From: Heterocephalus glaber
Taxonomy: Eukaryota; Chordata; Mammalia; Rodentia; Bathyergidae
DNA: 64,000 bases
Direction: 5' to 3'
Assembly: GCF_000247695.1 (NCBI RefSeq)
Contig: NW_004624843.1
Coordinates: 5,990,602-6,054,601, forward strand
Below, piece after piece: positions 1 to 13,700 of the stretch. Under the pieces are notes generated by a model. That model saw nothing but the letters and a program-made list of their open reading frames with translations. It made no database searches and was not told the origin of the DNA. The first letter of the stretch is position 1; every line of letters starts with the position of its first letter. The position numbers and the translations under genes were made by a program.

Positions 1-290
1 GAAATATAACAGTTTCTTATGAAGTTAAACATGAATTTGCCTTTATGACACACTGATTCCAGTCCTGTATATATGTACCCAAGAGAATTAAAAATATATC
101 TACACAAAGACTTATATGCAAATATTTATAGCAGCATTACTTCAAAAGTAGAAACAGTGTCTATCAACTGGTAAATAAACAAAATGATATATGATATATT
201 CAAACAATTGAATACTAAGTTAGCAATTAAAAATAATAAACTTGATAAATGCTAAATAGTGGGTAAACTTCAAAAATGGTGTAGTTTTTA

Positions 291-380
291 TGGTTTTTTT
301 TTTTTGGTACCGGGGATCGAACTCGGGTCGTTCCGCTTGTGAGGCAGGCGGCAGAACCACTGAGCTAACTCCCCGGCCCC
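291..380 (-). repeat. ID SINE
   Basis: T-tract, GGTACCGGGGATCGAACTCG, CCACTGAGCTAA; target duplication AAAATGGTGT at both sides. Confidence 0.92.
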
Positions 381-1401
381 TAAAATGGTGTGTTAGTAAC
401 ATAAAAGAAGCTAGACACAATATACTACATATTGCATTGTTCCATTTATATTAAATGTCCAGAAAATAGAGACAGGAAATTAATCATTGCCAGGTGCTCA
501 GAATACAAATAGGTGCAGCAGATCTTTTTGGGGTGATGGAAATGTTCTAACACTGGATTGTGGTGCTGATGTACAACTCTGTACATTTACTGATAGTCAC
601 TGGATTATACACGAGTGAATTTTATGTAACGTTAAATCTTAATAGAGCTGCTAAAGAAAACTAAGAGTGAATAGTGAATTTGCAGAATGTTACTATGACA
701 GAATTTATGTAAAAATATATACACATATAGTTACATGTAAGTATAATATGAATGTTACATGTTAGATAAACAGTGATGTCCCAGAAGAACCCAGCCAGCC
801 TGTATTTAGGATTCTGAGCGGGACCTCCTGGAGTAACTCCAAAGGGGAGTCAAGTTTACTAAGGTGGATTTTTATGGATAGGGATAACGGGGTTAGTGGG
901 ACAGGTTTAGGTGGAATGAGGCGAGTGGAAGCATGAGACTGGGGGAGTGAGGACAGTTGTGTATGTGACCATAGCAATAGCTAATGTTCTGTTGTGGGTG
1001 CGCTGTGACCTAGCAGGTAGAGTGGGTGTGGCATGTCCTAGCAGAGTAGGTGGGGTGACTACAGGATGTGGGAATGGACTGTGGTGGCTCTGAGCTCAAG
1101 CAGTTATTCCAGGAACTTGGGCGGCTAGGGACAAACAAGGGTCAGACCTATCAACAAGGTCTAGATACACACCCCAAATCACATACTGGTTGGATGGCAG
1201 GGCAGGGGATAGGTCTAAGAAAGGGAACATTTATAACGTTTCAACAAAAAACAAACACATGACAAAATGTTAACATTTGTCCATTTTGGGTGGTAGATGC
1301 ATGAGATTTCCCTGAATTTTTTGTTCTTTCCTACATTTCTTTCAGTGAAACACCAAGACTAAAATTAAGCCCCAAACCAAAAAGCAAATGTAAATGATTA
1401 C
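381..1401. other. USP40 intron sequence, nothing recognised
   Basis: AT-rich left part; 760-1260 is more GC-rich with short ORFs on both strands that match nothing I know. No exon of USP40 is visible. Confidence 0.5.
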
Positions 1402-1459
1402 CTAGTTCCTCCATTAATTTTAATTCCTTTATGGCTTTAATTCGAATATCAAACACCAC
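1402..1459 (-). CDS. USP40: USP40 exon 18, last one inside the window
   Basis: Residues 773-791 plus one base ([19 protein letters not shown]). Acceptor tctattttag, donor gtaatc. The next exon, expected to continue in phase 1, is not found in 1-1400. Confidence 0.92.
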
Positions 1460-4400
1460 CTAAAATAGAGAAATAAACTAATGACTGTGTATAAGCTGAA
1501 TGGGGAGAGATGAAAATGACAACTGTCATTGTGTGCACATATAGGTCATTTGAGATATTACCTGATATTGGTTTTTGCCTTGAAAAAGCAAAAACTTGAA
1601 AAAGCCCCCCACCCCAACCATCCCTGAAATTCTCCTATATGGGCAAAAGGAAAAGCTCAGAATAGATTTTAACAGTTAAGTTTTTATCAAATTGGTGTTA
1701 ACTGGGACAAAAAGGAAACCTATAGTAAAGTAAGGAAACAGTTCGAGGCAGAAAGCAGTAAGCTGATGAACCATTCACCTTTCTGGTGATAGCCAGGGCA
1801 AGAAACTACAAGCAATCACATTTCTCTACATTAGGGACAGCAGACTTGGGGCTAGAAGCATAAATAACACAAAAATGCATAATACCAATCCAAGACCACT
1901 ACAGTTTCTATTTAAATTATTTTAAATTGTTTTCTTTTTTAAAGCTGAATTTAGGTTAATTTCTTTTAGGGCATAAAATGTTGGAAATTTAGGGCTTACA
2001 CTGTGAGAGATCAGGTGCTCTAACCTCACACCAGTACCCCACATGATGCCAAGAGAAATGGGCTGCAGTAATAAGAAACTTCCCCAAACCTTCTGTCCAG
2101 GGTCAGGGACAGTCTCCTCTTCAGTGCACTGACCTCACACTATCCCTTCTGTACCAACAAAAATTAACCCACCTTGACAAATCATAATGTTTATTTAAAA
2201 GAAAACAACATTCTAGTAAATTTCTTTTCACTTGTTACAAGAAAAAAAAGACAATCTAATATACTGGGAACATTTAAGTATAAAAAGATGTTTCCTGAGA
2301 CACTGTTTAAGGAAGTCACTATCACAACCTTCAAATGGAAAGCTAGAGGAATCTCTTTAAAAGCAGTTGGCTGTAGACAGAGCACACAGTATAATTTAGA
2401 TCAATTTAAGATAAACCTAAAAATCAAAAACTCACAACACAAAAACAATACAACATGTATTTACACATATGTGCACCCATTTTAAAGTAATACAGAAAAG
2501 ACCCATGAAAATAGCACTTCAAATTTATCAAAGCCAGAGAATTGCATGAACTAAATAGATAACTGCCACATTCTCATTTTAGGCCTTGGAGTTAAAAAGA
2601 AAAGTGGCTAGTAGTTTTCTGTAGCAGGGCAAGGACTGATAAAAAGCAATAACCAAATGTTAAAAAGTTGATTTTCTAGGAGCCAGGTGTGGTGGCACAT
2701 GCCTGTAATCCCAGCACTTGGGAGGCTGAGGCAGGAGGATTGCTCTGAGTTCCAGGGCAGCCTGGGCTACATAGTGAGTTCAAGGGCACCCTGAACTAAC
2801 AGCGAGACTCTGTTTCAAAACACAAAAAAACCAGAACAGAACAAAACAAAGAGTTGATTTTCTTAAGATTCAAAAGTCTGTCAAGAAAAATGTTCTGAGA
2901 GATTAATGTGCTACTTCCTAAATAAAAATTTTGTTACTTTAGAAATATTAGCTGAACATTAAGGACTACTTACTGTGTTAACAGCTGCGGATATTTTAAC
3001 TTGCTTCTCTTCAGATTCTAACTGGCATAAATTTTTAACTTCAAGCCAGTCAATCTCATTCATACCAGTGATCCACTTCCCTTCTTGGGGTAACAGACTG
3101 TAGGTAAAAAGACATTTTAAAAAATGTGTTTTTAGAGAGCTTGCCTAGTATGTATGAGGACCTGGGTTTGGACCCCAGCACTGTGAATGACTAAAACAAA
3201 ATAAAAGTGTCTCATAAAATGGAGTACTACTCAGCCATAAAAAATGAGAAATTAGAGATATTTAGAGCTAAATAGATGCACACTGAGGTGATACTCTTAA
3301 GTGAAATAAATAGAACACACATGTATAAATACTGAACAGTTTCTCTAGTGTGAGAAACTGAAAGTGTAAATAAGGACTAAAACGTATAATAGATAATGTG
3401 AAATAGGAAGAAAAGGGGCAAAGGGGAAGGGGAAGTGAGAGGGGTAGGAGAAAGGAAAGAAGGGAATAGAATTGAAATGAGAAAATGGAAAAATGGAAAC
3501 AAAATCTTTGTAAATAGGGAGAGATGGAGGGGTGGAAGGGAGGGCAGGGGAATGGGGAAAAATAAGAACCAAGAGAGACTATGTAAAGGTGCAAATTTCC
3601 AATGATGAGTGTCATTATATCGTATACCTAAAATGTACCAATGATTAGAATGAATAATCGACAATGCAAAATAGGAAGAAAAGGTCCAAAGAGGTAGGGA
3701 TAGTGGGAGGGGCAGGGGATAAAAAAGAAGGGAAAGGAAAAATGATGAGAAATGGAAAAAATGGAAACAAAGTCTTTGTAAATAGGGAAGGATGGAGGGG
3801 GTGAAGGGAGGGCTAGGAATGGGGAAAAAATAAGAGCCAAGATGCATCATGTAAAGGTACAGTTCCCAATGAGAAATGTAAATGTGTTGTATACCTAAAA
3901 TGTATCAATAAAAGAATTTAAGTAATAATAATAAAAAATAAATAAAAGCGTCTTTACAAGGCATTTCTGTGGATAAGAAAACCAATCTTTTTCCTTAGGC
4001 ACCATTTCCAAAACTCTGTGTCTCACTAATGAAAGGTGGCCATATTCTTTTTTTTTTTTTTAAGTACTATATGGCTTCTTTTATATGAGAAAGCAAACAG
4101 TATAAATAATTCAAAGAACAAAATGAAAGATAGGTAATAGGAAACAAGGAGATAGTTCATTTGAAAATGGGCAGTAGACCAAGAGATGGGGGAGGAAGAG
4201 AAGGAAGAAGGGAAAATAAAAGGAATTAAGGTGTGTTATGTACACGTATGTACCAACCTGCCTCAGTGAGTGTCATCATTTTGTTCTGTAATTTGTACTA
4301 ATAGAAAAATAATTGTTAAAAGACTTAAATGTGCTAGTATTTCTAAGTTATTTAATATTTAACAAGGTCTTTTAAAAATATAGACACCATTTTATCATAG

Positions 4401-7400
4401 GTTACTTATTGTGCTTTTTTTGATTTTTTACTAAATGATTAAAAAAACCCATTATTTCACAGTGCTACACACCTGTCATCCCAGCACTCTGGGAGGCTGA
4501 GGCAGGAGGATCAGCCTGTGCAACTCAATGACTTAGCAAGACCCTGCCTCAACCTAAAAGTAAAAAAGGCATGGGGATACAACTCAGTGCAAAGGCCCTG
4601 GGTTCAATCTACAGTGCTCCCCCCCAATTTATTTTTTTTGAGTAAGAAATAACACTTAGCTCAAAGAAATAATAAATGCAAGTAGTAGCGGTGAGCTGCA
4701 GGCATTGGTTGCAGTAGAACAAGAGATGGAGAGCAGCACAGAGCAGGGAATGGAGAGTCCCAGACCCTCAGCCGGCTCTGTGGTGGCCATATTCTACTGC
4801 ACCATCTCTGTGAAAGTGAGCTGTCTTTTTCAGTCCATGGAGTTTGTATTCAGGACACCAAATAGGTTTTGACTTACATAAATGATTTGCTGCCATGGTT
4901 TTCAAGAACTGTTGTACATGAGCAACTAGCAGTTGGCTTCTACCTGCACATGGGAATCCCCAGGGGAGCTTTAAACAGATACCAGGGCCCAGTGTCTGTG
5001 GTGGTACACACCTATAATCCTGGCACTTGGAAGGCTGAGGCAGGAGGACTGTCTCAAGTTCAAGGCCAGTCTGTACTACATAGAGAGATTGGTCGAAAAA
5101 AAAAAAAAGTACCAGGGCCCACCTCTCAGGATTCAGATTTGGTTTTGCAAAAGGGCAGCCATGTACAGTTCTGCAGACTGCACTCAAGCGCCACATCTAA
5201 GGGGTGTCATACACATCATTTACATCATGTACTTGTATTTCCATTATAGACTTTAATGTTAGCAGTTGGCAGTAGAGCATCTCATCCTAACAAAATCTCC
5301 CCACAGACAGAGAAGTCCTGCAGACTGGGTGACTTCTTCCTGACTCACAACAGTGGCACTGACTAGGCTAGCACAAGTCCTTGCTGGGAGTGACTATCCC
5401 TGCAACTCTGTAAAGTTGGCACTAGTTAGTATTCCCATTTTGCAGAGCAACTGAACAGAGAGAGATGAAATTACTGCCCAAGCCATGCTGTTAGTAAGTG
5501 GCAAAGGTGAAAAACAGCTCAGGCAGCTGGTTCCCAAGTTCTTGCCCTTTTCTATGATGTCGTCCTGCCTCACTCGGGGGCAGTCAGGGTCAACAGATTA
5601 TTACAGAGTCATCAGTGAGGCTCACAGTCTACAAACATGGGGGGGGGGCGGAGGGAAAGCAGGACAACTATTCACCTACCAAGCAATCATTATTATACTT
5701 AGAAAGATAAAAACCTTCAAAACAATAATTTGACTTAGAAGAAGAGGAAAGCTACTGGATGCTAACAGCCATCAATCCTGTACAGTTGGAAACGGGCTGC
5801 TGCTTCGGACAACTTCTATTTTCACTTTTTTATTTCCCACACCCTAATAAATGTAGATTACCTTTTATAAAGGAATATAAAATAAACTTCATTATAAACA
5901 AGAAAGGGAAACACATATCTGCAAAACATTTCTCCAAAAGAGTAGCAGTGAGAAATGTAATACAAAATAAACTCAGTCCACAAGGGCTCTGTTTCTCGTG
6001 TCCCAGGCACTATAAATAACTAAACAGACTGCCTACAGCCTAAGGATGCTGGCAGTATTGATAAGGCAGGGACATAAAGTGTTCATTATGAAAATGTGGG
6101 AGGAGGGATCACAGTGTATGCCACACTGACCATGAAGTGTACTGTCATGGGCATGGGTAACAAAAGCGGGAAGGTACAGCACTTTGCACCTTAAATGTGA
6201 CTACAGGATTCAAGGGGTAATTATTTGGGCAGCTGGGAAGCTCTCAGGACCATACAATGAATTATAAGGAAAAATTATATTGCTTTATGGGTGTCTTTTT
6301 TTTTTTTTGGTACCGGAGAGTGAACTCTTGTCCCTGCGCTTGCGCAGCAGTTGGCAAATCCACCGAGCTAAATCCCCGGTCATGGGTCTCTTTTAATAAA
6401 ATATGCAGAACAATTTAACCATGATATTAGTAACTTCTTCATGAAGAATTTCAGAAATTTTCTTTGTGAAAATATACCTCTAGTAAATCTATAATTGGTT
6501 CTAATCAGAATTCATCTGATAGGATTTTGCTTTATAACCAACTACTTTAGACTGTATCTCATCTATAAAATCAGGGATACCTATATTATTTTCTTACCAC
6601 ATTTACTAAAAAGAATCACTTTATAACATTCTTTTCTCTAAGTTGCATAGCCTAAAACAGCATTTAGAATATAATATCTAGGAATAAACATTTAACTATT
6701 ATTGAAATAAAGCTTTAGTTGGGGCCAGGGATTTAGCTCAGTGGTTTGGCCTCCTGCTGCACAAGTGCAAGGGCCTGAGTTCGATCCCTGGTACCAAAAA
6801 AAAAAAATAAAATAAAAAAAAAATAAAGGTTTAGAGTTCTCCTTGATCAGTGATGGCAAACCTTTTAGAGCTTTCAATGATACAGCCTGCTGCAACATGT
6901 GGGCCATAGGTTTGCCACTACTGTCCTAGATGGTATTGTAATTGAGTAACTTCAAAATATTCTCCCCTTTTCTCTTTTCAGTGAGTTACCTGTTACCATC
7001 ACTGTAAGAATCCTGAACTAAAACTGAGCTTCCATCCGTGAGACCATGCTCTCTGAAAGTCCTCTGCATGTCTTCCTGGGGAATAGCAGTCCAGCTCTCT
7101 TCCCCTACAGACCAAACACTGTGTGTGAGGATGATGCCCTCTGTGATGGCCAAGGCTGTGAGGACAGTGCCCACTTCTGCATTGGCTGGAAAGACATGCG
7201 GAGACTCCACTAGCTGCCCATGGCATCGGCTGTCACTGCTTTTCTCCAGATGAAGAACTTGCAACAGCAGGGGCTCACAGTCAATACCAGTTGGGATCTG
7301 GACACCACCAACCTGCAACGATATCCAGACCAACACCAGTGTGTTTGGCATTTGCCAAATTAACAGCATAATCTCCATTTCTTCCAAATAAAAAAAATTT

Positions 7401-10400
7401 TCTCAAGTGCCTTTAAGTTATCAGAGGAGTAACGTTAGATTTCTTCTGAAAGTTTCTCTTTTATTTCCTAGGAGAGAAATCTGGGTAGGAGGTACATATT
7501 TATGAATTGTTTGTGGTGGTGATGAGATCGTGGAAACACACAAGGACCCGGGACAGGCCACAAAGGGGTTGAGAAGCTGCTCCTCACTGCTGTGAGACTG
7601 AGAGCTCACTCTGCCCCTCCAAGCGCCCACTGCCCACCTCAGCAGAGCTGGTGGCCATGCCCTTGATCCCCGCACCCTCCCCATAACAGCCCTGTGCTAC
7701 AATTGACACCAGGAATGCTGACTGCCCTACTATTCCAGAAATCTGGGAAAGAAATACACGGAGACACACAATTCCAGTAAAATAATAAAAGTTCTACTTG
7801 CAAGCGGGCGGGACCACCCGGGAAACTGGTCTGGTTAGTATCCGAGCCCCTTTGTTCAGTGTTTCCCTTTTTATATCCTTTTTAGCCAGTATTACATCCC
7901 TAGTGGTCTTTGATGTGTAAATACAATTCCAGTTCCTATTTACAAGTCACAGACACAAGATAGACACATATACTTGTAAATTCACCCAGGCATTGCAACT
8001 TTGTTAGGTTAATGAAGTTACTGGTTAATTATGGGAAAAGCAAATCTTAAAGGAACGCATTATTTATTTTGCTTCTACAACTACCTTAATATTCAATCTA
8101 CTAAGTTATCTAAAACTTTTCCCTATCACTACCTCTGTCCAGTGAAAGATGCTCCGCCTGGCATAATGAAGCTCTCAGGTCTCCTTTTAACATGTGACTG
8201 CCACTGACTGCACTACAACGTAGCGAGCATTTCAGCAGTTTTCTAATGTCAAACTGCCTTCACATACACAGGTTAAAACTTCATTATGGTGACTTAAAAA
8301 AGCAAATATTTCTTCAGTAATTTGTTTTTTTTACCTCTACTCCATTCCACACAAAGATGTCTTCCCCATCAATAATTCCAACTTCACACAATGTCAGTTC
8401 ATTTCCTAGGAAGATGAGATTGTCAGCAAGACCATTCATCATGACCATCAGAAACTAAAGGAGGAGCTGGGACAGTTTTTTTTCTATTATTGTTTGACAT
8501 CATTTTTAAATTTTATTTTATTTTTTGTTTTTTGAGAGAGGGTCTTGAAATGTAGTTCAACTGGCCTCAAATTTACTATGTAGTATAGGCTGGCCTTAAA
8601 CTCACAGTGATCCTCCTGCCTCAGGCTCCTAAGTACTAAGATTACAGGCGTGTGCTACCACATCCAGCATCATTTTTATTTTTACTTTAAAAGCTCATGC
8701 AGTTTTGTGAGCACAGTGGCAAGATGAGTCAGTATAAAGGCTGACCCTACTCAAAGCACATGTCATTGTGACAGGCACCACATGGTTCAGCTTCCTCCAC
8801 TAGCCAGCTACACGTCTTTGTATGTGTTGAGCCTCTAAGCTCAGTTTCCTCATTTATAAAATGAAGATAGAAGAACGTTGTAAAACTCAAATGAGATAAA
8901 TTAGCACAGAACAGTTATCATGCAGTATTTGGCATTGGAAAACCCAAAATAAATGTTATCATAATGTTATGGCTTATATTTAGATGTCTCCTCAAAGCTG
9001 AATGCACTCATAGGTGGGGCTTTTGGGGGGTGACTAGATCATGGGTGATACTGGATTAGTCCATGGATGGGTTTAGCATAGTTCTGGGTGCGGATGATGG
9101 AGTTACTAAAGAGGGAAGAGCCACCCTGGGTGTGGGTGGTACCAACCAATAGGCTTGTAGCCTGGATGGAATAAAAAGAGAAAGGAGGCCGGGGATTTAG
9201 CTCAGTGGTTTCACTGCCTGCTGCACAAGTGCAAGGACCCAAGTTTTATCCCTGATACCAAAAAAATAAAAAAATAAAATAAAATAAAAAAAAAGAAAAA
9301 GAAGGAAGGCAGGCTACTGCTTCCTGCCTACCCTGCCATGGAATGTTTTTTCTCTGCCACACCTCTCTACCTCGGAGCCAGCAGACTATGGACTGAAACC
9401 CCTACAAACGGTGAATTAAAATAAGCCTTTCCTCCTTTAACTTGTGGGTGCCAGGTATTTTGCTCCAGCAACCAGCAAGTAACTAAGACATAGCACTGTT
9501 GTTATCGTTTTGAAATTTAAAGGAAATAAGTACTTAAATTCTCAAAGTACTCTCCTTTGTTACAAAATCTGAAGCTGAGAGTTGGCAGAAAATCAAGCCA
9601 CATAATAACATTCAAATGGCTTTAAATCATTTTGTTCAATAGTTGGTGGTAATATAAAATTTTTTTTAAAAAGGTAGCCCTAGTTTTAGAAAATATAAAA
9701 CATTTCCATGATAGAAAGAGATTGGATATATCATAAATGGGATGAATTATTTCTTTTTTGAACTGGCAATATGATGATAAGCTATGTAGTTAAGAAGTAA
9801 TAGTAGGCAGGGGAAGGACTGGCAAAGAGAAACCATGGATGAGCCCCATAAAAATATAAATTATTAAACTGAGTTGCTGTGTTCATATTCCTCTTACCAT
9901 CAAGTGTCCGGTAAATGTGAAGTCCTGCTGGAACATGCTTTGCAACACTAAGAACCATGTCTCCTTCCCAAAATTCTAACAGCTGAAGATAAAAAGAATA
10001 AAAAATAACATGAGTATCATGTTTCCAGGTTTAACAACAGCAGTGTGCCATTTTACATAGGGAGCAGGCAAATGAATACTCTCATCCTTACTAATACCAA
10101 ACAATTGGAAACAAAGAGATTATTCTTGTTAAATTGGTGACATTCAAAGATGGCTAATCTCATCCACTACTGGCTGAAGACTTTGGCATACACATCTAAA
10201 CAACTCTAATTAGATCAAGTGAAGGCCACTTTTAGTAGAAAGCAGACTGCTCAGCAAGCCGGCATGGAAGTTTCTGCCTGCAAGAGCCACACTTAATTGT
10301 TTCACCGGCACTGCTCAGAGAAATGCAGCCTGTAAATTTAAAAGTGGAATTCCCAGGTATGTAACAGATTGCCAGGGTCTATTCTAAAAGATCTAGATGT

Positions 10401-10704
10401 AAGACTCTAAGGACTCTGTTAATCTCACCAAAATAGTATTACTCAGAAAGTACATTACTATTTAGTCTTTAATACCACAAGATTTTCTCTTAAAAAGAAA
10501 CTCCTATTTAAAAGGGATTCTAAGCTGGGTGTGGTGGCACACGCCTGTAATCCCAGCACTCTGGGAGGCTGAGGCAGGAGGATTCTAAATTTGAGCCCAG
10601 CTTGGGTAACTAAGTGAGAACTTGTTTCAAAATTAAAAATGTACTGAGGATGTAGCTCAAGATGAAAGCCCTGGATTCAATCCACGATATCACATGAGAC
10701 ATAC

Positions 10705-10774
<70 letters not shown>

Positions 10775-13700
10775 TGATTCATTGTGTCTATCTCACAGAT
10801 TGGTTAGTGGCTTACTTCTAACATAACCGTTCACAAAGATGTACACTTGAAACACTGGAAAGCATAGACAGTGTTTCTAAAACTTAAGAAGATGCATAAG
10901 GCCTTTCAAGTTTGAAATGTCGCCCTAGACAGGTTTAGCTTCCCTTACTGCCAGAACTGGCTCAGAAATGAACTTTTGTTACAGAAGTTCTGAAATATCA
11001 ATTTTAGAGATATTGATATTAATCCAGCATTTAACATCCAAATCAAAGTTAAAAAAATTTGTTTGCTTTTCTTAGTACAAGAAAATCAAAAGAAAGCTGG
11101 TAATTTTGGTGAGGGATACAATTTTTCAGAAATTTCATTTAAGTTATTTTTGGGACAAAACCTAAAAAGCTTACATTCTTGATTTCCCTCTTTCTTGGCC
11201 AGGAAGTGGTGTGGGGTAGAGAAGTGTGCCTAAGGAGAACACTGATGGAAGGGGGTCCGTGGTTGTGGTCCTAAAGCCAGCACTTACTAAGTGGCTCTGC
11301 ACAGGCAACACTGTGACCTTTAAATATTCATTTATTTCATCCTCCAAATGGAGTCAACCTGACCTCATGAAGTTAAGGAACTAAATTACGTAATTTATGT
11401 GAAAGAACTGTAAGCAAAGTAAAGAGCATTACTGTTGTTATCATCATCATTGAAACAGCTGGATAAATTGTTTGGCCAATGAATATAAGAACATCTGTTT
11501 TTACTTAGAGACTAGTAGGTTTTTTTTTCACTTAAGACTCTTATTAGGGCAGTTTGTGATGGTGTACTCCTGAAATTCCAGTTACAGGAGGCTAAGGCAG
11601 GAGGATTGAGAATCTGCAGCCAGTTCAGGCAATTTAGTAAGACTCTGTCTCAAAATCAAATTAAGAAATCAGGCTCAGGATGTAGAGCAGCTGTGCCTGA
11701 CGGGGCGTCTGACATGAGCTCGGGTGGGGTAGAGAGTAGGGGGCGGTAGTCGGGGGTGGTGGGAGGAGGCGGCGGCGAATCACGTATAAATGGCACCCAA
11801 GCAGGACCCGAAGCCCAGTTCCAGGAGGGTGAACGAGTACTGTGCTTTCATGATCCTCTTCTTTATGAAGCAAAGTGTGTAAAGGTTGCCATAAAGGACA
11901 AACAAGTAAAATACTTTATACATTACAGTGGCTGGGATAAAAATTGGGACGAATGGGTTCCAGAAAGCAGAGTACTCAAATATGTGGACACCAATCTACA
12001 GAAACAGCGAGAACTTCAAAAAGCCAATCAGGAGCAATATGTAGAGGGAAAATGAGAGGGGCTGCTCCAGGACAGAGGACATCTGGTCTGCAACAGAAAA
12101 ATGTTGAAGTGAAAACAAAAAAGAACAAAAACCCTGGTAATGGAGATGGTGGCAGTACCAGTGAGACACCTCAGCCTCCTGGGAAGAGGGCCCGGGTAGA
12201 TCCTACTGTTGAAAATGAAGAAACATTTATGAACAGAGTTGAAGTTAAAGTAAAGATCCCTGAAGAGCTAAAACCGAGGCTTGTTGATGACTGGGACTTA
12301 ATTATCAGACAGAAACAGCTCTTTTACCTTCCTGCCAAGAAGAATGTGGATTCCATTTTAGAGGACTAAGCAAATTATAAGAAATCTCGAGGAAGTAAGG
12401 ATAATAAGGAGTATGCTGTTAACGAGGCTGTAGCAGGGATAACAGCATACCTCAATGTGATGCTGGGCACTCAGCTCCTCTACAAATTTTAGAGACCACA
12501 GTACGCCGATATCCTTGCCAATCACCCTGATGCACCCATGTCGCAGGTGTACGGAGCACCACATCTACTGAGATTATTTGTACGAATTGGAGCTATGTTG
12601 GCCTACACATCTCTGGGTGAGAAGAGCCTTGCTTTATTACTGAATTATCATCATGATTTCTTCAAGTATCTGGCGAAAAATTCAGCAACTTTATTTAGTG
12701 CCAGTGATTATGAAGTGGCCCCTCCTGAGTACCATCGGAAAGCGGTGTGAGGCGCTCTCACCTGTGTTTGGATCTCTGTCAACATGTTTTTGTTCCTAGT
12801 CCTTCTCTTGTACAAATGATGCACTTTGAAGATGTTAGTGTATAACAGAGTTAATGTTTGTTTTGATTTTAAACAGAGAAAATAAAAGGGGTTGCAGCTT
12901 TTTTCTTTTCACTTCAAAGTTGCTACCAGTGTATTAAATGATGAACAAAGAGACATGGTGTAGAGTATTTTACTGCCTAGTTGACAAAGCTGCTTTTGAA
13001 TGCTGGTGGTTCTATTCCTTTGACACTATGCACTTTTATAATACGTTAATGCTATATGACAAAATGCTCTGATTCCTAGTGCCAAAGGTCCAATTCAGTG
13101 TATATAACTGAACACACTCATCCATTTGAGCTTTTTTTTTTAAAATGGTGCTTAAAGAGCCCATCCTTTGCAAATCATTCATGTTGTTCCTTAGGCATTT
13201 TCTCTTTGCTCAAATTGTTGAAGAATGGTGAATTGTTTCATGGTTTTTGTATTTGTGTCTAATACACGTTTTAACATGACAGACAATGCATTGTGTAGCT
13301 ACAGTTTTCTGGAAAAGTCAATCTTTTTGGAATTTTCAGATCTTCAATAAATTTTTTCTTTAAATTAAAAAAACCCTCAAATTAAGAAGAGGTCTGGGGG
13401 AAAGAAAAGGCTCAGTGGGAGAGGCTTGCCTAGCATACACAAGACCCTGGGTTCCGTCCCCAACATAGCAAAAAACAGAAAAGAGCCAGATGTGGTGGCA
13501 TATGCCTATAACCCCAGCTACTTAAGAGGCTGAGGCAAGAGGATCACAAGTTCAAGGCCAGCCTGAACATCAGTGAGACTCCGTCTCAAAATGAAATAAG
13601 AAGGGCTGGGGATGTAAAGAATTTTATTAACAAATGGTACTTTATGCCAGAGGATACAAAATTGCTTTTATTTGTTTAATGGTTTGTGATTTTAAGCCAT

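Noticed and set aside
3345..3850. Overlapping minus-strand ORFs up to 157 codons rich in Phe, Pro, Leu and Ser
   Set aside because: They are the complement of the purine-rich L1 3' UTR. Low complexity keeps all frames open; they repeat with the duplicated unit and at 63.8 kb.
4768..5249. Opposing ORFs of 142 and 126 codons
   Set aside because: Both run through the B1 SINE and its A-tail. The B1 explains the shared openness.
7421..7684. Minus ORF of 87 codons left of the LTR at 7.7 kb
   Set aside because: Not continued by splice sites, and no resemblance to USP40 or another protein.
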